The notes under the pieces were generated by a model. It was not told where the DNA came from and did no database searches. It was given only the letters and a program-made list of their open reading frames with translations. Positions 50,110 through 59,259 of a DNA stretch of 64,000 nt are shown one piece after another. Where the stretch lies: the NCBI GenBank assembly GCA_036156195.1, contig JAYZUZ010000007.1, positions 1-64,000 on the forward strand, read 5' to 3'. The number at the start of each line of letters is the position of its first letter. The stretch's first letter is position 1. The position numbers and the translations under genes are program-made. This DNA comes from Abyssibacter sp036156195 (GTDB lineage Bacteria; Pseudomonadota; Gammaproteobacteria; Nevskiales; OUC007).

Positions 50110-51020
50110 TGCCGGCGCACGCTCACATCACCCGAAGCCAAGGCCACGAGCTGCCCATTGATCTCGCATTGCAGGCGACCGCTTAAATCGACGCCCCGCG
50201 CCACCCCGGCGGTTAAACGCCCACCTTCCTCTACGGTGACCGGTTGATCCTGCAACACGTCCCGTTGCTGGTAACCCGCGAGAAACGGTGCAAAGCCCTG
50301 CTCCGCGAATCGCGGCAAATCCTCATTCAAGCGAGCCATGAGCCGGTGGGCCAAGCCTGTGCGCGACCCCTGCCAGCCCAGCTGCACAAGACTGGTCCAG
50401 GGTTGATCCATCACGGGTCCCGCGCGCATCCAGACATTGCAGCCCATACCGATGATGACGCGCACAGGCCCGGCCAACTCACCACTGGCCTCGATGAGGA
50501 TGCCGGCCAGCTTTTGACCCTCGGCCACCAGGTCATTCGGCCACTTGATCCCAACCCCGGGCAGATCCATCGCAAACAGCAGCGACTGCGCCACCACCAG
50601 CCCCAGCGGTCCCAGCTGTGAGGATGCACAGTCGAACTGCCAGTCCACCGAGGCATAGAGGTTGACGCCGGGCGGTGAATGCCATTGCCGGCCACGACGC
50701 CCTCGCCCGGCCGTTTGTTGCTCGGCGAGCACCAGCCGTGGCCCGGCGTAGGCCTGGCTGGCCAACCAGGCATTGGTCCCCGCCGTCTGATCCAGCACGG
50801 TCACCTGCCAGTCCGGTGGCGCCTGCGCCTGCAACCGCTGCGCATCGAGCCGATCCCAGCCACCGGGCAGTCGATAGCCGTGACCCGCCTCGGCCTCGAT
50901 GGGCCAACCGGCATCACGCAACTTCTGCACGCGCTTGTGAATGGCCGCGCGGCTAATGCCGGCCACTTCGGCCAGGGATTCACCCGACTGCCAGGCTCCG
51001 TCCGCCAGCTGCATCAACAC
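50106..51020 (-). CDS. birA: Biotin-[acetyl-CoA-carboxylase] ligase / biotin repressor BirA
   Basis: 304 residues if GTG 51020 is used. The N-terminal winged helix is retained (GESLAEVAGISRAAIHKRVQKLRDAGWPI), so the protein may also repress biotin genes. The catalytic domain has AEQQTAGRGRRGRQWHSPPGVNLYAS (biotinyl-AMP loop) and GIKWPNDLVAEGQKLAGILIE, and the C-terminal SH3-like cap is present. A CTG at 51032 overlaps the plsY stop (CTGA) and has GGGAG 8 bases upstream, so it may be the true start. ATG 51014 is the latest option. Confidence 0.93.
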   Translation of the reverse strand: MLMQLADGAWQSGESLAEVAGISRAAIHKRVQKLRDAGWPIEAEAGHGYRLPGGWDRLDAQRLQAQAPPDWQVTVLDQTAGTNAWLASQAYAGPRLVLAEQQTAGRGRRGRQWHSPPGVNLYASVDWQFDCASSQLGPLGLVVAQSLLFAMDLPGVGIKWPNDLVAEGQKLAGILIEASGELAGPVRVIIGMGCNVWMRAGPVMDQPWTSLVQLGWQGSRTGLAHRLMARLNEDLPRFAEQGFAPFLAGYQQRDVLQDQPVTVEEGGRLTAGVARGVDLSGRLQCEINGQLVALASGDVSVRRQ

Positions 51021-51028
51021 GGAATCGC

Positions 51029-51688
51029 TCAGGAACGTGACTCCCGCCAACGGCGCCACAGCATGGCGCGCTCGAATCGACTTTCCTCGCCACGCAACAT
51101 GCGCAGCAGGTTCTCGCGATGCGTCCACACCACCAGCGCGAACATGGCCACGGCAAAGCCGCCCAGGGGAGACAACAGGCCCGGGGCAGACCAGCAGGCC
51201 ACGTACAGCACGATGAGCAAGGCGGCCATTAGCGTCGACAAACCGGCATAGCCACTGAGCACCAGGGTGGCGACAAAACCAAGCAATGCCCAGGGCACTG
51301 CGGCCGGAACCGTCACGATGCACACACCCAGCAAGGTCGCCGCGCCCTTGCCGCCGGCAAAGCCGAAGAAAACAGGTGCGATGTGTCCTACCGTGACAGC
51401 GACGCCACAGGCCAGCGCGATCCAGCGGTCTGGCACCGTGATGGCTTCATCCAGCGGCCAGGGCAACAGCGGAATCAGCAGAACAGCGAACACACCCTTG
51501 AGCGCATCAATGGCGAGCACGGCCAAACCAAAGCGCTTGCCCCGCGTCCGCAGGGCATTGGTGGCACCCGCATTGCCGCTGCCGGACTGACGCAAATCCC
51601 CGGTACCGGTCAGACGCCCCAGCACCAGACCGCCCATGACCGACCCCAGCAGATAGGCCAGCAGCAGCTTGACCGTGATTTCGATCAT
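51029..51688 (-). CDS. plsY: Glycerol-3-phosphate acyltransferase PlsY
   Basis: 219 residues from ATG 51688, which overlaps the M61 peptidase stop as ATGA. Five or so membrane spans with the three conserved cytoplasmic motifs: SGSGNAGATNALRTRGK, then GHIAPVFFGFAGGKGAATLLG, then a C-terminal HRENLLRMLRGEE. Transfers acyl from acyl-phosphate to glycerol-3-phosphate, making lysophosphatidate for phospholipids. Inner membrane. Confidence 0.95.
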   Translation of the reverse strand: MIEITVKLLLAYLLGSVMGGLVLGRLTGTGDLRQSGSGNAGATNALRTRGKRFGLAVLAIDALKGVFAVLLIPLLPWPLDEAITVPDRWIALACGVAVTVGHIAPVFFGFAGGKGAATLLGVCIVTVPAAVPWALLGFVATLVLSGYAGLSTLMAALLIVLYVACWSAPGLLSPLGGFAVAMFALVVWTHRENLLRMLRGEESRFERAMLWRRWRESRS

Positions 51689-53502
51689 TCGGCCGAGGCC
51701 ACCGCGGATCCCAGCCAGGCGGCCCGCCGGGCATGGGCTGCATCGCTGGTCGCATCCGCAAGCGTCAACGTCCAGGTATTGGGCTCCGCCTCCGCCAGCG
51801 TGAGCGGCCGCTCCAGCAGTCGGTCGCCCCGGATCACGTGGACAGTCAACGTCTCGCCCGCCGAGCACCGCTGTTCAACGGCCTTGATCACCGCCGGCGT
51901 GGCTTCTTCATGATCCACGGCCACCAGCCGGTCTCCAGGGGCGAGCCCGGCCTGTTGCGCCGGCGAATCATCCAGCACATTCACCAGCCTCGGCTGGCGC
52001 TGCCCGCGGACGGTCAGCCCGGTCCGACAGCGCGGCACCGGTGCATCTGCGGCCTGGCGCCCTCCTGCATCCTCCGGCCCGACAGCCGGCCGGCACTGCG
52101 CCTCGATGCCGAAATCAGCCAGCAAATCCGGTAACGGCACCTCTCCCGGCGTACGAATCATGGCATCGAAAAAGTCGCCGAGATCCAGGCCGGACAACTC
52201 GGCCGCCACCTGCTCGATGGTTCCGTCCGGGATCGGCTTCATCGCCCGCCCGTACCGCGACCACAACGTCCGCATCACGTGATCCAGCGAGTACTGGTCG
52301 TCGGTCTCGCGACGCAGCATCAAGTCCAGGGCACAGGCCACCAGCGCACCCTTGTTGTAGTAACTGACAATGGCGTTCGCGGCGCTGGCGTCCTGCTGAT
52401 AGAACTTTGTCCAGGCCAGATGACTGGATTCGGCCAGGGACTGCCGATATCGGCCCGGGTTACGCTCCAGGCGGGTCATTTGCTTGGCCAGTAAGTCCAG
52501 GTAGCGCGCCGGGTCAATCACGCCAGCGCGCAACAGTCCGAGGTCGTCGTAATAGCTGGTGATCCCCTCGTAGGCCCAGAGGTCTTTAAAGTAGGCCGCC
52601 GCCTCGAGATCGGAATGTGCGACGGCTGCGGGCATCAGTCGGCGCACGTTCCACAGATGAAAATACTCGTGGCTGACGAGCCCGAGGAAATTCACATAAT
52701 CATCAGTCCGCCGACCGCTGCCATCCGGCATGGCGCGCCGGGGCGAAGCCAAGGCACTGGAATAGCGATGCTCCAAACCGCCGTAGCCATCGGCAGAAAC
52801 GTTATTGAGGAACAGGTAACGATCACAGGGCAGCTCGCCAAACAACGCGATCTGCGCATCGCAAATGCGTGCAATGTCCTGGGCCAGCGCATCGCTGTCG
52901 TACCGCCCCGCAGCGGTCATCGCGATGGCGTGAGGTCGACCGCCGGCCTCGAACTCGACCACATCGAACACGCCCAGCTCAACCGGGTGGTCGATGAGAT
53001 CGTCGTAGTGCTCACAACCGTAGCGACCGAAACCCCAGGGTTCGGCCTCAATCGGCCGCATTGACGTGGCGACGCGCCAGTGCCCGGTGACCGCATCGGC
53101 ATCCGGGGCCACCAGGTCTACCGTGCAGGGCAAATGCTCCTGCCCGATGACCCGCAAACAAAGCGACGTGGCATTAAAGAAGCCCCGCTCGGTGTCCAGA
53201 TAGGCCGTGCGCACCGAGGTGTCATATGCATGGACTTCCAGCATGACAGTGAGCGGGCCATCGACGGGTTCGACCCGCCAACGGTCCTTGTCAACCTGTT
53301 CAACGACCACCGGCTCGCCGCCGACTTCGGCCATCAGGGTCAGCACGTTGCGAGCAAAGTCGCGGACCAGATAACTGCCGGGTATCCAGGCCGGCAGCGC
53401 CAGCCACTGACCCGATGGGTCAGGCGCCTGAATGGTCAGGGCCACATGAAAGCGATGCGCCGCTGGTTCTGCGGGCTCAATCCTGTAGTGCAGTGGAGAC
53501 AA
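51685..53502 (-). CDS. M61-family glycyl aminopeptidase-like metallopeptidase
   Basis: 605 residues from a TTG start at 53502; no ATG or GTG start lies upstream in frame. N-terminal beta domain, then a thermolysin-like catalytic domain with zinc motif H278-E-Y-F-H282 and the third ligand in WAYEGITSYYDD (about E312). A PDZ domain (about 500-560; LVNVLDDSPAQQAGLAPGDRLVAVD) follows. No signal peptide is seen. The family cleaves N-terminal Gly or Ala peptides. It starts the M61-plsY-birA-coaX chain. Confidence 0.9.
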   Translation of the reverse strand: MSPLHYRIEPAEPAAHRFHVALTIQAPDPSGQWLALPAWIPGSYLVRDFARNVLTLMAEVGGEPVVVEQVDKDRWRVEPVDGPLTVMLEVHAYDTSVRTAYLDTERGFFNATSLCLRVIGQEHLPCTVDLVAPDADAVTGHWRVATSMRPIEAEPWGFGRYGCEHYDDLIDHPVELGVFDVVEFEAGGRPHAIAMTAAGRYDSDALAQDIARICDAQIALFGELPCDRYLFLNNVSADGYGGLEHRYSSALASPRRAMPDGSGRRTDDYVNFLGLVSHEYFHLWNVRRLMPAAVAHSDLEAAAYFKDLWAYEGITSYYDDLGLLRAGVIDPARYLDLLAKQMTRLERNPGRYRQSLAESSHLAWTKFYQQDASAANAIVSYYNKGALVACALDLMLRRETDDQYSLDHVMRTLWSRYGRAMKPIPDGTIEQVAAELSGLDLGDFFDAMIRTPGEVPLPDLLADFGIEAQCRPAVGPEDAGGRQAADAPVPRCRTGLTVRGQRQPRLVNVLDDSPAQQAGLAPGDRLVAVDHEEATPAVIKAVEQRCSAGETLTVHVIRGDRLLERPLTLAEAEPNTWTLTLADATSDAAHARRAAWLGSAVASAE

Positions 53503-53583
53503 GGTAAACCGCTGGGTCTGAGTGCCCGCGTAGTCTAAGGAAGCATCGATGGATTCGCACGAACCTGGGCTGCCAGCGTCAAC

Positions 53584-54945
53584 TCAACCGTCGTCCGCAG
53601 GCTGCGCGTCCATCCGCCTGACCCGTGGCCACCCATGCAGCCAGATCACCAGGCCCATGACCACCTCGACGAGTGCCTGCGCCCACACGGCGCCGGTTAC
53701 ACCCACCTGCGTGGTCATCCACACCAGCAGGGGGACGGTGATCACCATGCCCAGCAGGGTGTACCAGAACATATCGCGATAACGTGCGCCGGCGGACATC
53801 GCCTGCGACCCGGAGTTACGAAACGCAGCCGCCGCGAAATAGGCCGCCCAGGCGACCGCCAACGGTTGCAGTCCGCTGTACTCATCGCCGAGCACCCAGC
53901 GCTCCAGCCAGGGATACGCCAATAGCAAGGCAGCGAGATAAACGCCGATCAGCCCGGCAAGTCCCAGGCAGGACCAGCCGGCCACGCGTTGCACCAGCCC
54001 ATAGGCACGCTGGCCGATCCAGCGACTGGCACGCGGCAGGAAGATATTGCCCCAGGCGACTGAGCAAAGCCCCACCGGCATGAGCAGCAAACGTGCAGCG
54101 CCCACGTCGGCGGCGGCCAGCACCCCGATCAAACCCGCGACAATGTAGATGAACGCATAATTGGAGACCCACCAGATCACGACACTGGGCAACGCCCAGC
54201 GACTCAACGACCAGGCCTCTTTCAGAATGCGCCACCCACGACCGTGGTTGTGCAGCGGCCGTAGGCCGGACCGGGCCAGCCCCCACCAACCAGAGACCAT
54301 CCCGCCGACCGCGACCGCGGCGAACACCCATTCCACATGCAAGCGCCCCAGCGCTGCTCCCGTCACAAGTCCCGCCAGCACGATGCCGACGTATAAGGCG
54401 TCGACCAGCAGAACGCGCTCGGGTCGCAGGTCCAGAAAACTGTAGTCACGGGCGTATTCGCGCGCCGCCTGCCCGATCACCGCCAGCGCAAACGGCACAG
54501 CTACTGAGTGGCGCAAGCCTTCCAGGTCTAGCGGACCGGCCGCCGCCAACAGCCCCAGCAGCGCAACACCACCCAGCGCCAACGCCATGCAGAACTGGAC
54601 ACGGAACAAGTGCGCACAAATCGCGCGCAGGCGACGTTGTCGCCCCTTGGGGGCCATGGCCACCATCGGCGCGTTGATCAACGCGTCTTGTACACCCTGG
54701 GCCAGCAGCATCAGCGTGAACAGCTGGACGTAGATGCCGTAATCGGCCTTGGCGCCCAGCCGGATGATTGCAAGCCCAATCAAGAGGTTCAGGCCACTGA
54801 GCATGGCCTGGTCGATCACCGAAACAGCAGTACCCGACAGAATTTCGCGCGACACTATGGCCATGACCACCCGATTGAACTTGTTGTGGGAGCCGGGCCA
54901 ATCGCCTGCGATCACCTCAGCCGCTTGCGCGTCGCTGGCCGACAT
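53584..54945 (-). CDS. Polysaccharide-type flippase (MOP superfamily)
   Basis: 453 residues, about 12-14 membrane spans. The N-terminal IDQAMLSGLNLLIGLAIIRLGAKADYGIYVQLFTLML is typical of Wzx-like oligosaccharide flippases: a first helix pair, then the G-x-Y loop. The start ATG 54945 overlaps the start codon of the divergent phosphopantetheinyl transferase. ATG 54864 (residue 28, MAIVSREIL) is an alternative that would leave an 80-base gap for promoters. Flips a lipid-linked product across the inner membrane. Divergent pairing with a small-molecule cluster suggests it exports that cluster's product. Confidence 0.85.
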   Translation of the reverse strand: MSASDAQAAEVIAGDWPGSHNKFNRVVMAIVSREILSGTAVSVIDQAMLSGLNLLIGLAIIRLGAKADYGIYVQLFTLMLLAQGVQDALINAPMVAMAPKGRQRRLRAICAHLFRVQFCMALALGGVALLGLLAAAGPLDLEGLRHSVAVPFALAVIGQAAREYARDYSFLDLRPERVLLVDALYVGIVLAGLVTGAALGRLHVEWVFAAVAVGGMVSGWWGLARSGLRPLHNHGRGWRILKEAWSLSRWALPSVVIWWVSNYAFIYIVAGLIGVLAAADVGAARLLLMPVGLCSVAWGNIFLPRASRWIGQRAYGLVQRVAGWSCLGLAGLIGVYLAALLLAYPWLERWVLGDEYSGLQPLAVAWAAYFAAAAFRNSGSQAMSAGARYRDMFWYTLLGMVITVPLLVWMTTQVGVTGAVWAQALVEVVMGLVIWLHGWPRVRRMDAQPADDG

Positions 54946-55567
54946 GCTGCCGCGCGGTGCCTGTCTGGCATTGGGGCCCGATCACCCGCCTCCGACGATG
55001 GACACCGACGCGATCCCCGCGCATCACATTCGTCATCCCCGGCGTCTGGCGCAGTATCGCATGGGTCGGGTACTGGCCCGGCTCGCGCTCGAAGCAATGA
55101 CCGGACAGCGCCTGATTCCCACCCGCGATGAAGGGGGCCGTCCGAACTGGCCTGCCCATACGGTCGGCTCGATCACCCACACGAACGATTTGGCCGCTGC
55201 CGTCGTTGCTCCCGCGCGACAACTGGCGGGCATCGGCATTGATGCAGAGGGGCAACGGCAGTTGAGCCCAGCCGCTCAGAACGCGGTCTGTACGCCCGCA
55301 GAGCAGGCACGACCCGCGCAGTCGCCGGTGCTGGCGTTCTCCGCGAAGGAGGCCATCTACAAGACACTCGACCCGCTGGGCATCGAACCCTTGCGTTTTC
55401 AAGACGTGACCGTGATCGAATCCAGCGGGCAGCTGCACTTCAGCGCTACAGATCAGTGCGGCTGGGCCGACACCTTAAAACGGCTTCACGGCGTCAGCCT
55501 GGAAACCGACGACCATGTCCTCACCGTCGTGTGGCTCGAACAAGTCGCTGGGCAATCGCTGGTTTAA
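54944..55567 (+). CDS. 4'-phosphopantetheinyl transferase (EntD-like)
   Basis: 207 residues from ATG 54944. PPTase motifs: RRLAQYRMGRVLARLAL, GRPNWPAHTVGSITHT, GIGIDAE (D100 and E102, Mg2+ ligands) and FSAKEAIYK (E136, K140). Transfers phosphopantetheine from CoA to a Ser of a carrier protein, as needed by nonribosomal peptide, polyketide or fatty-acid-like carriers. The protein ends 35 bases before the JmjC gene, so it begins the downstream run. No carrier protein gene is in the window. Confidence 0.9.
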   Translation: MLPRGACLALGPDHPPPTMDTDAIPAHHIRHPRRLAQYRMGRVLARLALEAMTGQRLIPTRDEGGRPNWPAHTVGSITHTNDLAAAVVAPARQLAGIGIDAEGQRQLSPAAQNAVCTPAEQARPAQSPVLAFSAKEAIYKTLDPLGIEPLRFQDVTVIESSGQLHFSATDQCGWADTLKRLHGVSLETDDHVLTVVWLEQVAGQSLV

Positions 55568-55602
55568 CATCTCCGAGCAACCGGGAGGGGGGAGGAACAA
55601 CG

Positions 55603-56613
55603 ATGGACGCGCAAATCGATTGGTCGGATGAACAGTACGCCACCTACGGGCTGCGACCCCAGGTTGCGACGCATGGGTTTGCAGACTCGCCGCTGTTCAC
55701 AGACTCGGGCCTGGAAACCCTGCTCGACAACTTCCCCCGGCATGAGCTCCAAGCCTTCACCATGGGCACCAACCCGGAAGACCCCAGCGACTGGGGCTGT
55801 GTGCACACCGGAGATCTCAGCGGAGCTGAATTACTCGCGGCCGTACGCAAGGGTGCGCTGTGGCTCAACCTGCTCTGGGTAGAGCGATTCAATCGCGAAT
55901 ACGCTGAGTTGCTGGAGACGATGTACACGCAGTTGTCCGCGCGGATTCCGCGCCTGCAGGGCTACCGCGAACCCCACCTGACGCTCCTGATCTCCTCGCC
56001 CAATGCGCAGGTTTATTACCACTTCGATGCAGAGGACAACATGCTCTGGCATGTCCGGGGCGAGAAGACCATCTGGCTGTTCGACGAAGCATTGCGCCGC
56101 GAAGCGCCGCCGCAAATCGTCGAAGACATTTTCGCGGGCACGCGCTCCGAAGAATTGCCGTTCAAGCGAGCATTCGAGTCCCGTGCCATGCGTTGCGACC
56201 TGAAGCCCGGCGATGTGGCGTCCTGGCCGCATAACACCCCTCACCGCATCGAGAATGCCGATTCTCTCAACGTCTCCCTGAGCACATCGGTGATTACACC
56301 ACTCAGCGAGCGCCGCTGGCTGACGCACTGTGCCAACCGCTGGTTGCGATCAGAGTTCGGAAACCGGGACTGGAGCATCGCAGAAACCGGCCTGCGTCCT
56401 GCCCTGAAGCGCAACGCCTATCGCGTCATGCGGCGACTCGGCCGAATCAAACCGGAACCCCACCCCGAGTATGTGGCCCGCTGGCGGATATCGCCCTCGG
56501 CCGAGCGCGGCATGGTTGCCCTGGACCCACCGGAGCGCACGGCATTCTGCTCCGTGACCAAGGCGGAGATGTCATCTGCCGAACGAGACCGCTACCTGCT
56601 GCAGCCAACGTGA
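55603..56613 (+). CDS. JmjC/cupin-type 2-oxoglutarate-Fe(II) oxygenase-like protein
   Basis: 336 residues from ATG 55603 with a strong GGGAGG upstream. The double-stranded beta-helix core is visible. The iron triad appears as H140-F-D142 in QVYYHFDAEDN and H214 in SWPHNTPHRIEN. VRGEKTIWLFDE is the strand that follows in JmjC/cupin-8 proteins. Probably hydroxylates an amino acid, peptide or small molecule; the substrate is unknown. The start of the next gene overlaps its stop (GTGA). Confidence 0.82.
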   Translation: MDAQIDWSDEQYATYGLRPQVATHGFADSPLFTDSGLETLLDNFPRHELQAFTMGTNPEDPSDWGCVHTGDLSGAELLAAVRKGALWLNLLWVERFNREYAELLETMYTQLSARIPRLQGYREPHLTLLISSPNAQVYYHFDAEDNMLWHVRGEKTIWLFDEALRREAPPQIVEDIFAGTRSEELPFKRAFESRAMRCDLKPGDVASWPHNTPHRIENADSLNVSLSTSVITPLSERRWLTHCANRWLRSEFGNRDWSIAETGLRPALKRNAYRVMRRLGRIKPEPHPEYVARWRISPSAERGMVALDPPERTAFCSVTKAEMSSAERDRYLLQPT

Positions 56614-57911
56614 GCGCACGCCCCTGCGTCGGCATCTTCGACGCCAACTACGCATCGACGCTGGCCGTCGTCCGCTCGCTGGCGCGCATGGGCGCGCCTT
56701 TCAAGGTGTACCACCACCACAAACGCTGCGTCTCGGCCTTGTCGCGCTACGTCGACACGGTTCGACCGTCACCGTTTCTCGATGACTACACCCGCTTCCC
56801 GGACTGGTTGAACAACCAACTGGATCAGGGGGCGTTCGACCTGATCATGCCGACCTCCGATGTGGTCTGTTTCCATATCGCGAACACCTTGGACCGTATC
56901 GACCCGGCGCTGGCCAAGCACTACCCGACCCGCGATGCCTACCTCGACGTGCTGTTCAAGGACCGGTTCGCACTGCGATGCAACGCACTGGGCATTCCCA
57001 CGCCTCTGACGTTTGAGCCCAAGTCTCTAGACGATGCGCTCGCCGCAGCAGACACCCTGGGCTATCCCGTGCTGCTGAAACCGCGTAGCCACGTGCTGAT
57101 GCGCCATTTTCGTGGCCAGGTTGTGGAATCACCCGAACAGATGCGTAAGCACTTTGCGCCTTACCAACCACCGCCGGTGGAAGCTGCGGTGCTGCGCGAC
57201 TATCCCGACATGGTCTGGCCCCTCGTCCAGGAGTTCATCCCTCGGGTCAAGCAACAGATGTCGGGGTCGGGAGCCCTGGCGCAGGACGGACAAAGCCTGG
57301 CCGCCAATGCCACCGTCAAGGTCGACCAGTCGCCCAGTTTTATGGGGACGGGCATCGCCTTTGCCGACGCCAACCACACGGGCTTTGCCAGGACCGCGGC
57401 TGACGGCGCGCGCAAGTTGCTGGGACGGGGGCTGTACGAGTTGGAGGCCCTGTCGCGGCCGGGCAGCGACGAGCAGTTGGTCATCGATGTCAACCCGCGC
57501 GTGTTCCTGCAAATGGAGTTTGACCTGGCCCGGGGCAGCGATCTGCCGGCCCTGTGGTATCAGGATGTCTGCGGGCAACCCACACCAGCGGCGCCTCCCA
57601 AACGCTGCCCGGTCTGGATCGACCCTGCGCCCCTGCTCGTCACCTATGCCACCCGTATCGTGACGGGCCCACATCGCTGGTTCTTTCTGAAGCGCCTGAC
57701 AAAACTGCTGCGCAATACACGCGCAGTCTCCGCTTTCGACTGGCGGGATCTGATTGCCTCGATTGGTTGTTTTGTGTGGACCATCCGCTATCCACAAACC
57801 TTCATCCGTCCGCACATCCGGGAAGCCAGAACTGCTCATGCCCCCATTGAAACGCCGAATCAAACGGTTGGCGGCACGGCTCATCGCTCGTCCGCCCGCT
57901 CAGACCAGTGA
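56610..57911 (+). CDS. ATP-grasp ligase
   Basis: 433 residues from a GTG at 56610, overlapping the stop of the oxygenase gene. ATP-grasp fold: an N-terminal domain with DANYASTLAVVRSLARMG, an ATP-binding middle with YPVLLKPRSHVLMRHF, and the Mg2+ and phosphate loop ending LVIDVNPRVFLQMEFDLA. The family forms C-N bonds by way of acyl-phosphate, often carboxylate-amine ligation. The C-terminus overlaps the decarboxylase by 74 bases. Natural substrate unknown. Related ATP-grasp ligases occur in peptide-natural-product and cell-surface modification clusters. Confidence 0.85.
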   Translation: MSARPCVGIFDANYASTLAVVRSLARMGAPFKVYHHHKRCVSALSRYVDTVRPSPFLDDYTRFPDWLNNQLDQGAFDLIMPTSDVVCFHIANTLDRIDPALAKHYPTRDAYLDVLFKDRFALRCNALGIPTPLTFEPKSLDDALAAADTLGYPVLLKPRSHVLMRHFRGQVVESPEQMRKHFAPYQPPPVEAAVLRDYPDMVWPLVQEFIPRVKQQMSGSGALAQDGQSLAANATVKVDQSPSFMGTGIAFADANHTGFARTAADGARKLLGRGLYELEALSRPGSDEQLVIDVNPRVFLQMEFDLARGSDLPALWYQDVCGQPTPAAPPKRCPVWIDPAPLLVTYATRIVTGPHRWFFLKRLTKLLRNTRAVSAFDWRDLIASIGCFVWTIRYPQTFIRPHIREARTAHAPIETPNQTVGGTAHRSSARSDQ

Positions 57912-59247
57912 TCTCGCATCGGCCTCCGCCGGCCTGCAGCGTAATGATGCGGGCGCGCTCACCCTGCACGGCGTTGATCTGGCCGCTCTCGGCCAACGTG
58001 AGCGCACACCATTGCATGTCGTCGATGGCGAGCGCCTGCGGCAACGTGTCCGGACGCTGACGCAGGGCACCCCTGCCTGGCCGGCCGGTTGCGAACTGGC
58101 CACGTCCTACAAGACCAACCCCGTCCCAGGTGTCCTGTCGCTGATGCAGTCGGCCGGCGCTGGTGCCGAGGTGGTCACGGAGGCCGAGCTCTGGCTGGCC
58201 CAGCGGCTGGGCGTCGAGCCGGACCGTCTCATCTTCAATGGCTCGGTCAAGTCCGACGCGGCGCTGCGTGCGGCGCTGTCCATGCACATCGCCTGCATCA
58301 ACATCAACTCGATCGGCGAACTGGACAGGATCACCCGTCTGGCGGAACAGCTCGGTGTGCAGGCACAGATTGGCGTGCGGGCCGCACTGCCCGGCAACTG
58401 GTCCGGGCAGTTCGGAATTGCGCCCGGATCCGATGCCTGGCAACGCGCCTGGACGCAAATCATCGAGCACCCCTGTCTCCAACCGACCGGGCTACACGTC
58501 CACAAGGGCCTGACCTTGAGAACGGCTGCTGCCGTGCACGAGCACGTCGACCAGTGCCTGGAAACCTGGGCCACGCTGCACGCAGATTTCGACCTGGAGC
58601 TCGGCATACTCAACCTCGGCGGCAGTCTTTGCGTACCCGAGGTCCACGGCATTTCCTCCCTCCAGTCCCGGCTCAATCAGACCCTGCTTGCACCGATTGC
58701 GCCACAGCCACCCGGGCTATCGGCCGAGGCCTATGTCGAGGTTGTCCACGACCGGTTGGCCAAGAGCAAGGTTGCGCCGAAACCACAGCGCGTCATCATC
58801 GAAACAGGACGTGGCGCCACCGGGGATACCCAGCATCTGCTGCTGTCCGTGGTCGATCTCAAACCGGACCCCAATGGCTATACCTACGCCATACTCGACG
58901 GCGGCACGGATGTCGCGCATACGCTGCGCAGCGAGTCGCATCGAATCGTCACCGCTGGCCCAGCGCGCCCGCAGCGACAGCCTTACCGGCTGGTCGGTCC
59001 CGTCTGCAGTCCCGCCGATGTGCTGCGAAGCGCAGTGTGGTTGCCAAGCCTCGCCGTGGGCGACGTGCTGGCCGTGCTGGACACCGGCGCCTACTTCACC
59101 AGTTTCTCGCTGGAGTTCACCACGCCCGCGCCAGGCATTCGGCTCATCGACGCCCATCAGAACCGCTGGCTGCGCAGACCGCAGCAGTTTGAAGACATGT
59201 TCGCCTGTGATGATCTCCCTGTCCGACCCCACCCGCCCGCTTCGTAA
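57838..59247 (+). CDS. Fold-type III PLP-dependent decarboxylase (DAP/ornithine decarboxylase family)
   Basis: 469 residues from ATG 57838. PLP-binding Lys is K92 in LATSYKTNPVPGVL. GLHVHKGLTL and LNLGGSLCVPE are the barrel strands, and the C-terminal beta-domain motif PVCSPADVL carries the substrate-contacting Cys of this family. TKGAKFN-type sequence changes set it apart from LysA: it is more like the decarboxylases in polyamine and exosortase-associated clusters. Yields an amine or diamine from an amino acid. Overlaps the ATP-grasp gene by 74 bases and precedes the FemAB-like gene by 12. Confidence 0.9.
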   Translation: MPPLKRRIKRLAARLIARPPAQTSDLASASAGLQRNDAGALTLHGVDLAALGQRERTPLHVVDGERLRQRVRTLTQGTPAWPAGCELATSYKTNPVPGVLSLMQSAGAGAEVVTEAELWLAQRLGVEPDRLIFNGSVKSDAALRAALSMHIACININSIGELDRITRLAEQLGVQAQIGVRAALPGNWSGQFGIAPGSDAWQRAWTQIIEHPCLQPTGLHVHKGLTLRTAAAVHEHVDQCLETWATLHADFDLELGILNLGGSLCVPEVHGISSLQSRLNQTLLAPIAPQPPGLSAEAYVEVVHDRLAKSKVAPKPQRVIIETGRGATGDTQHLLLSVVDLKPDPNGYTYAILDGGTDVAHTLRSESHRIVTAGPARPQRQPYRLVGPVCSPADVLRSAVWLPSLAVGDVLAVLDTGAYFTSFSLEFTTPAPGIRLIDAHQNRWLRRPQQFEDMFACDDLPVRPHPPAS

Positions 59248-59259
59248 CCTGCCGACCCC

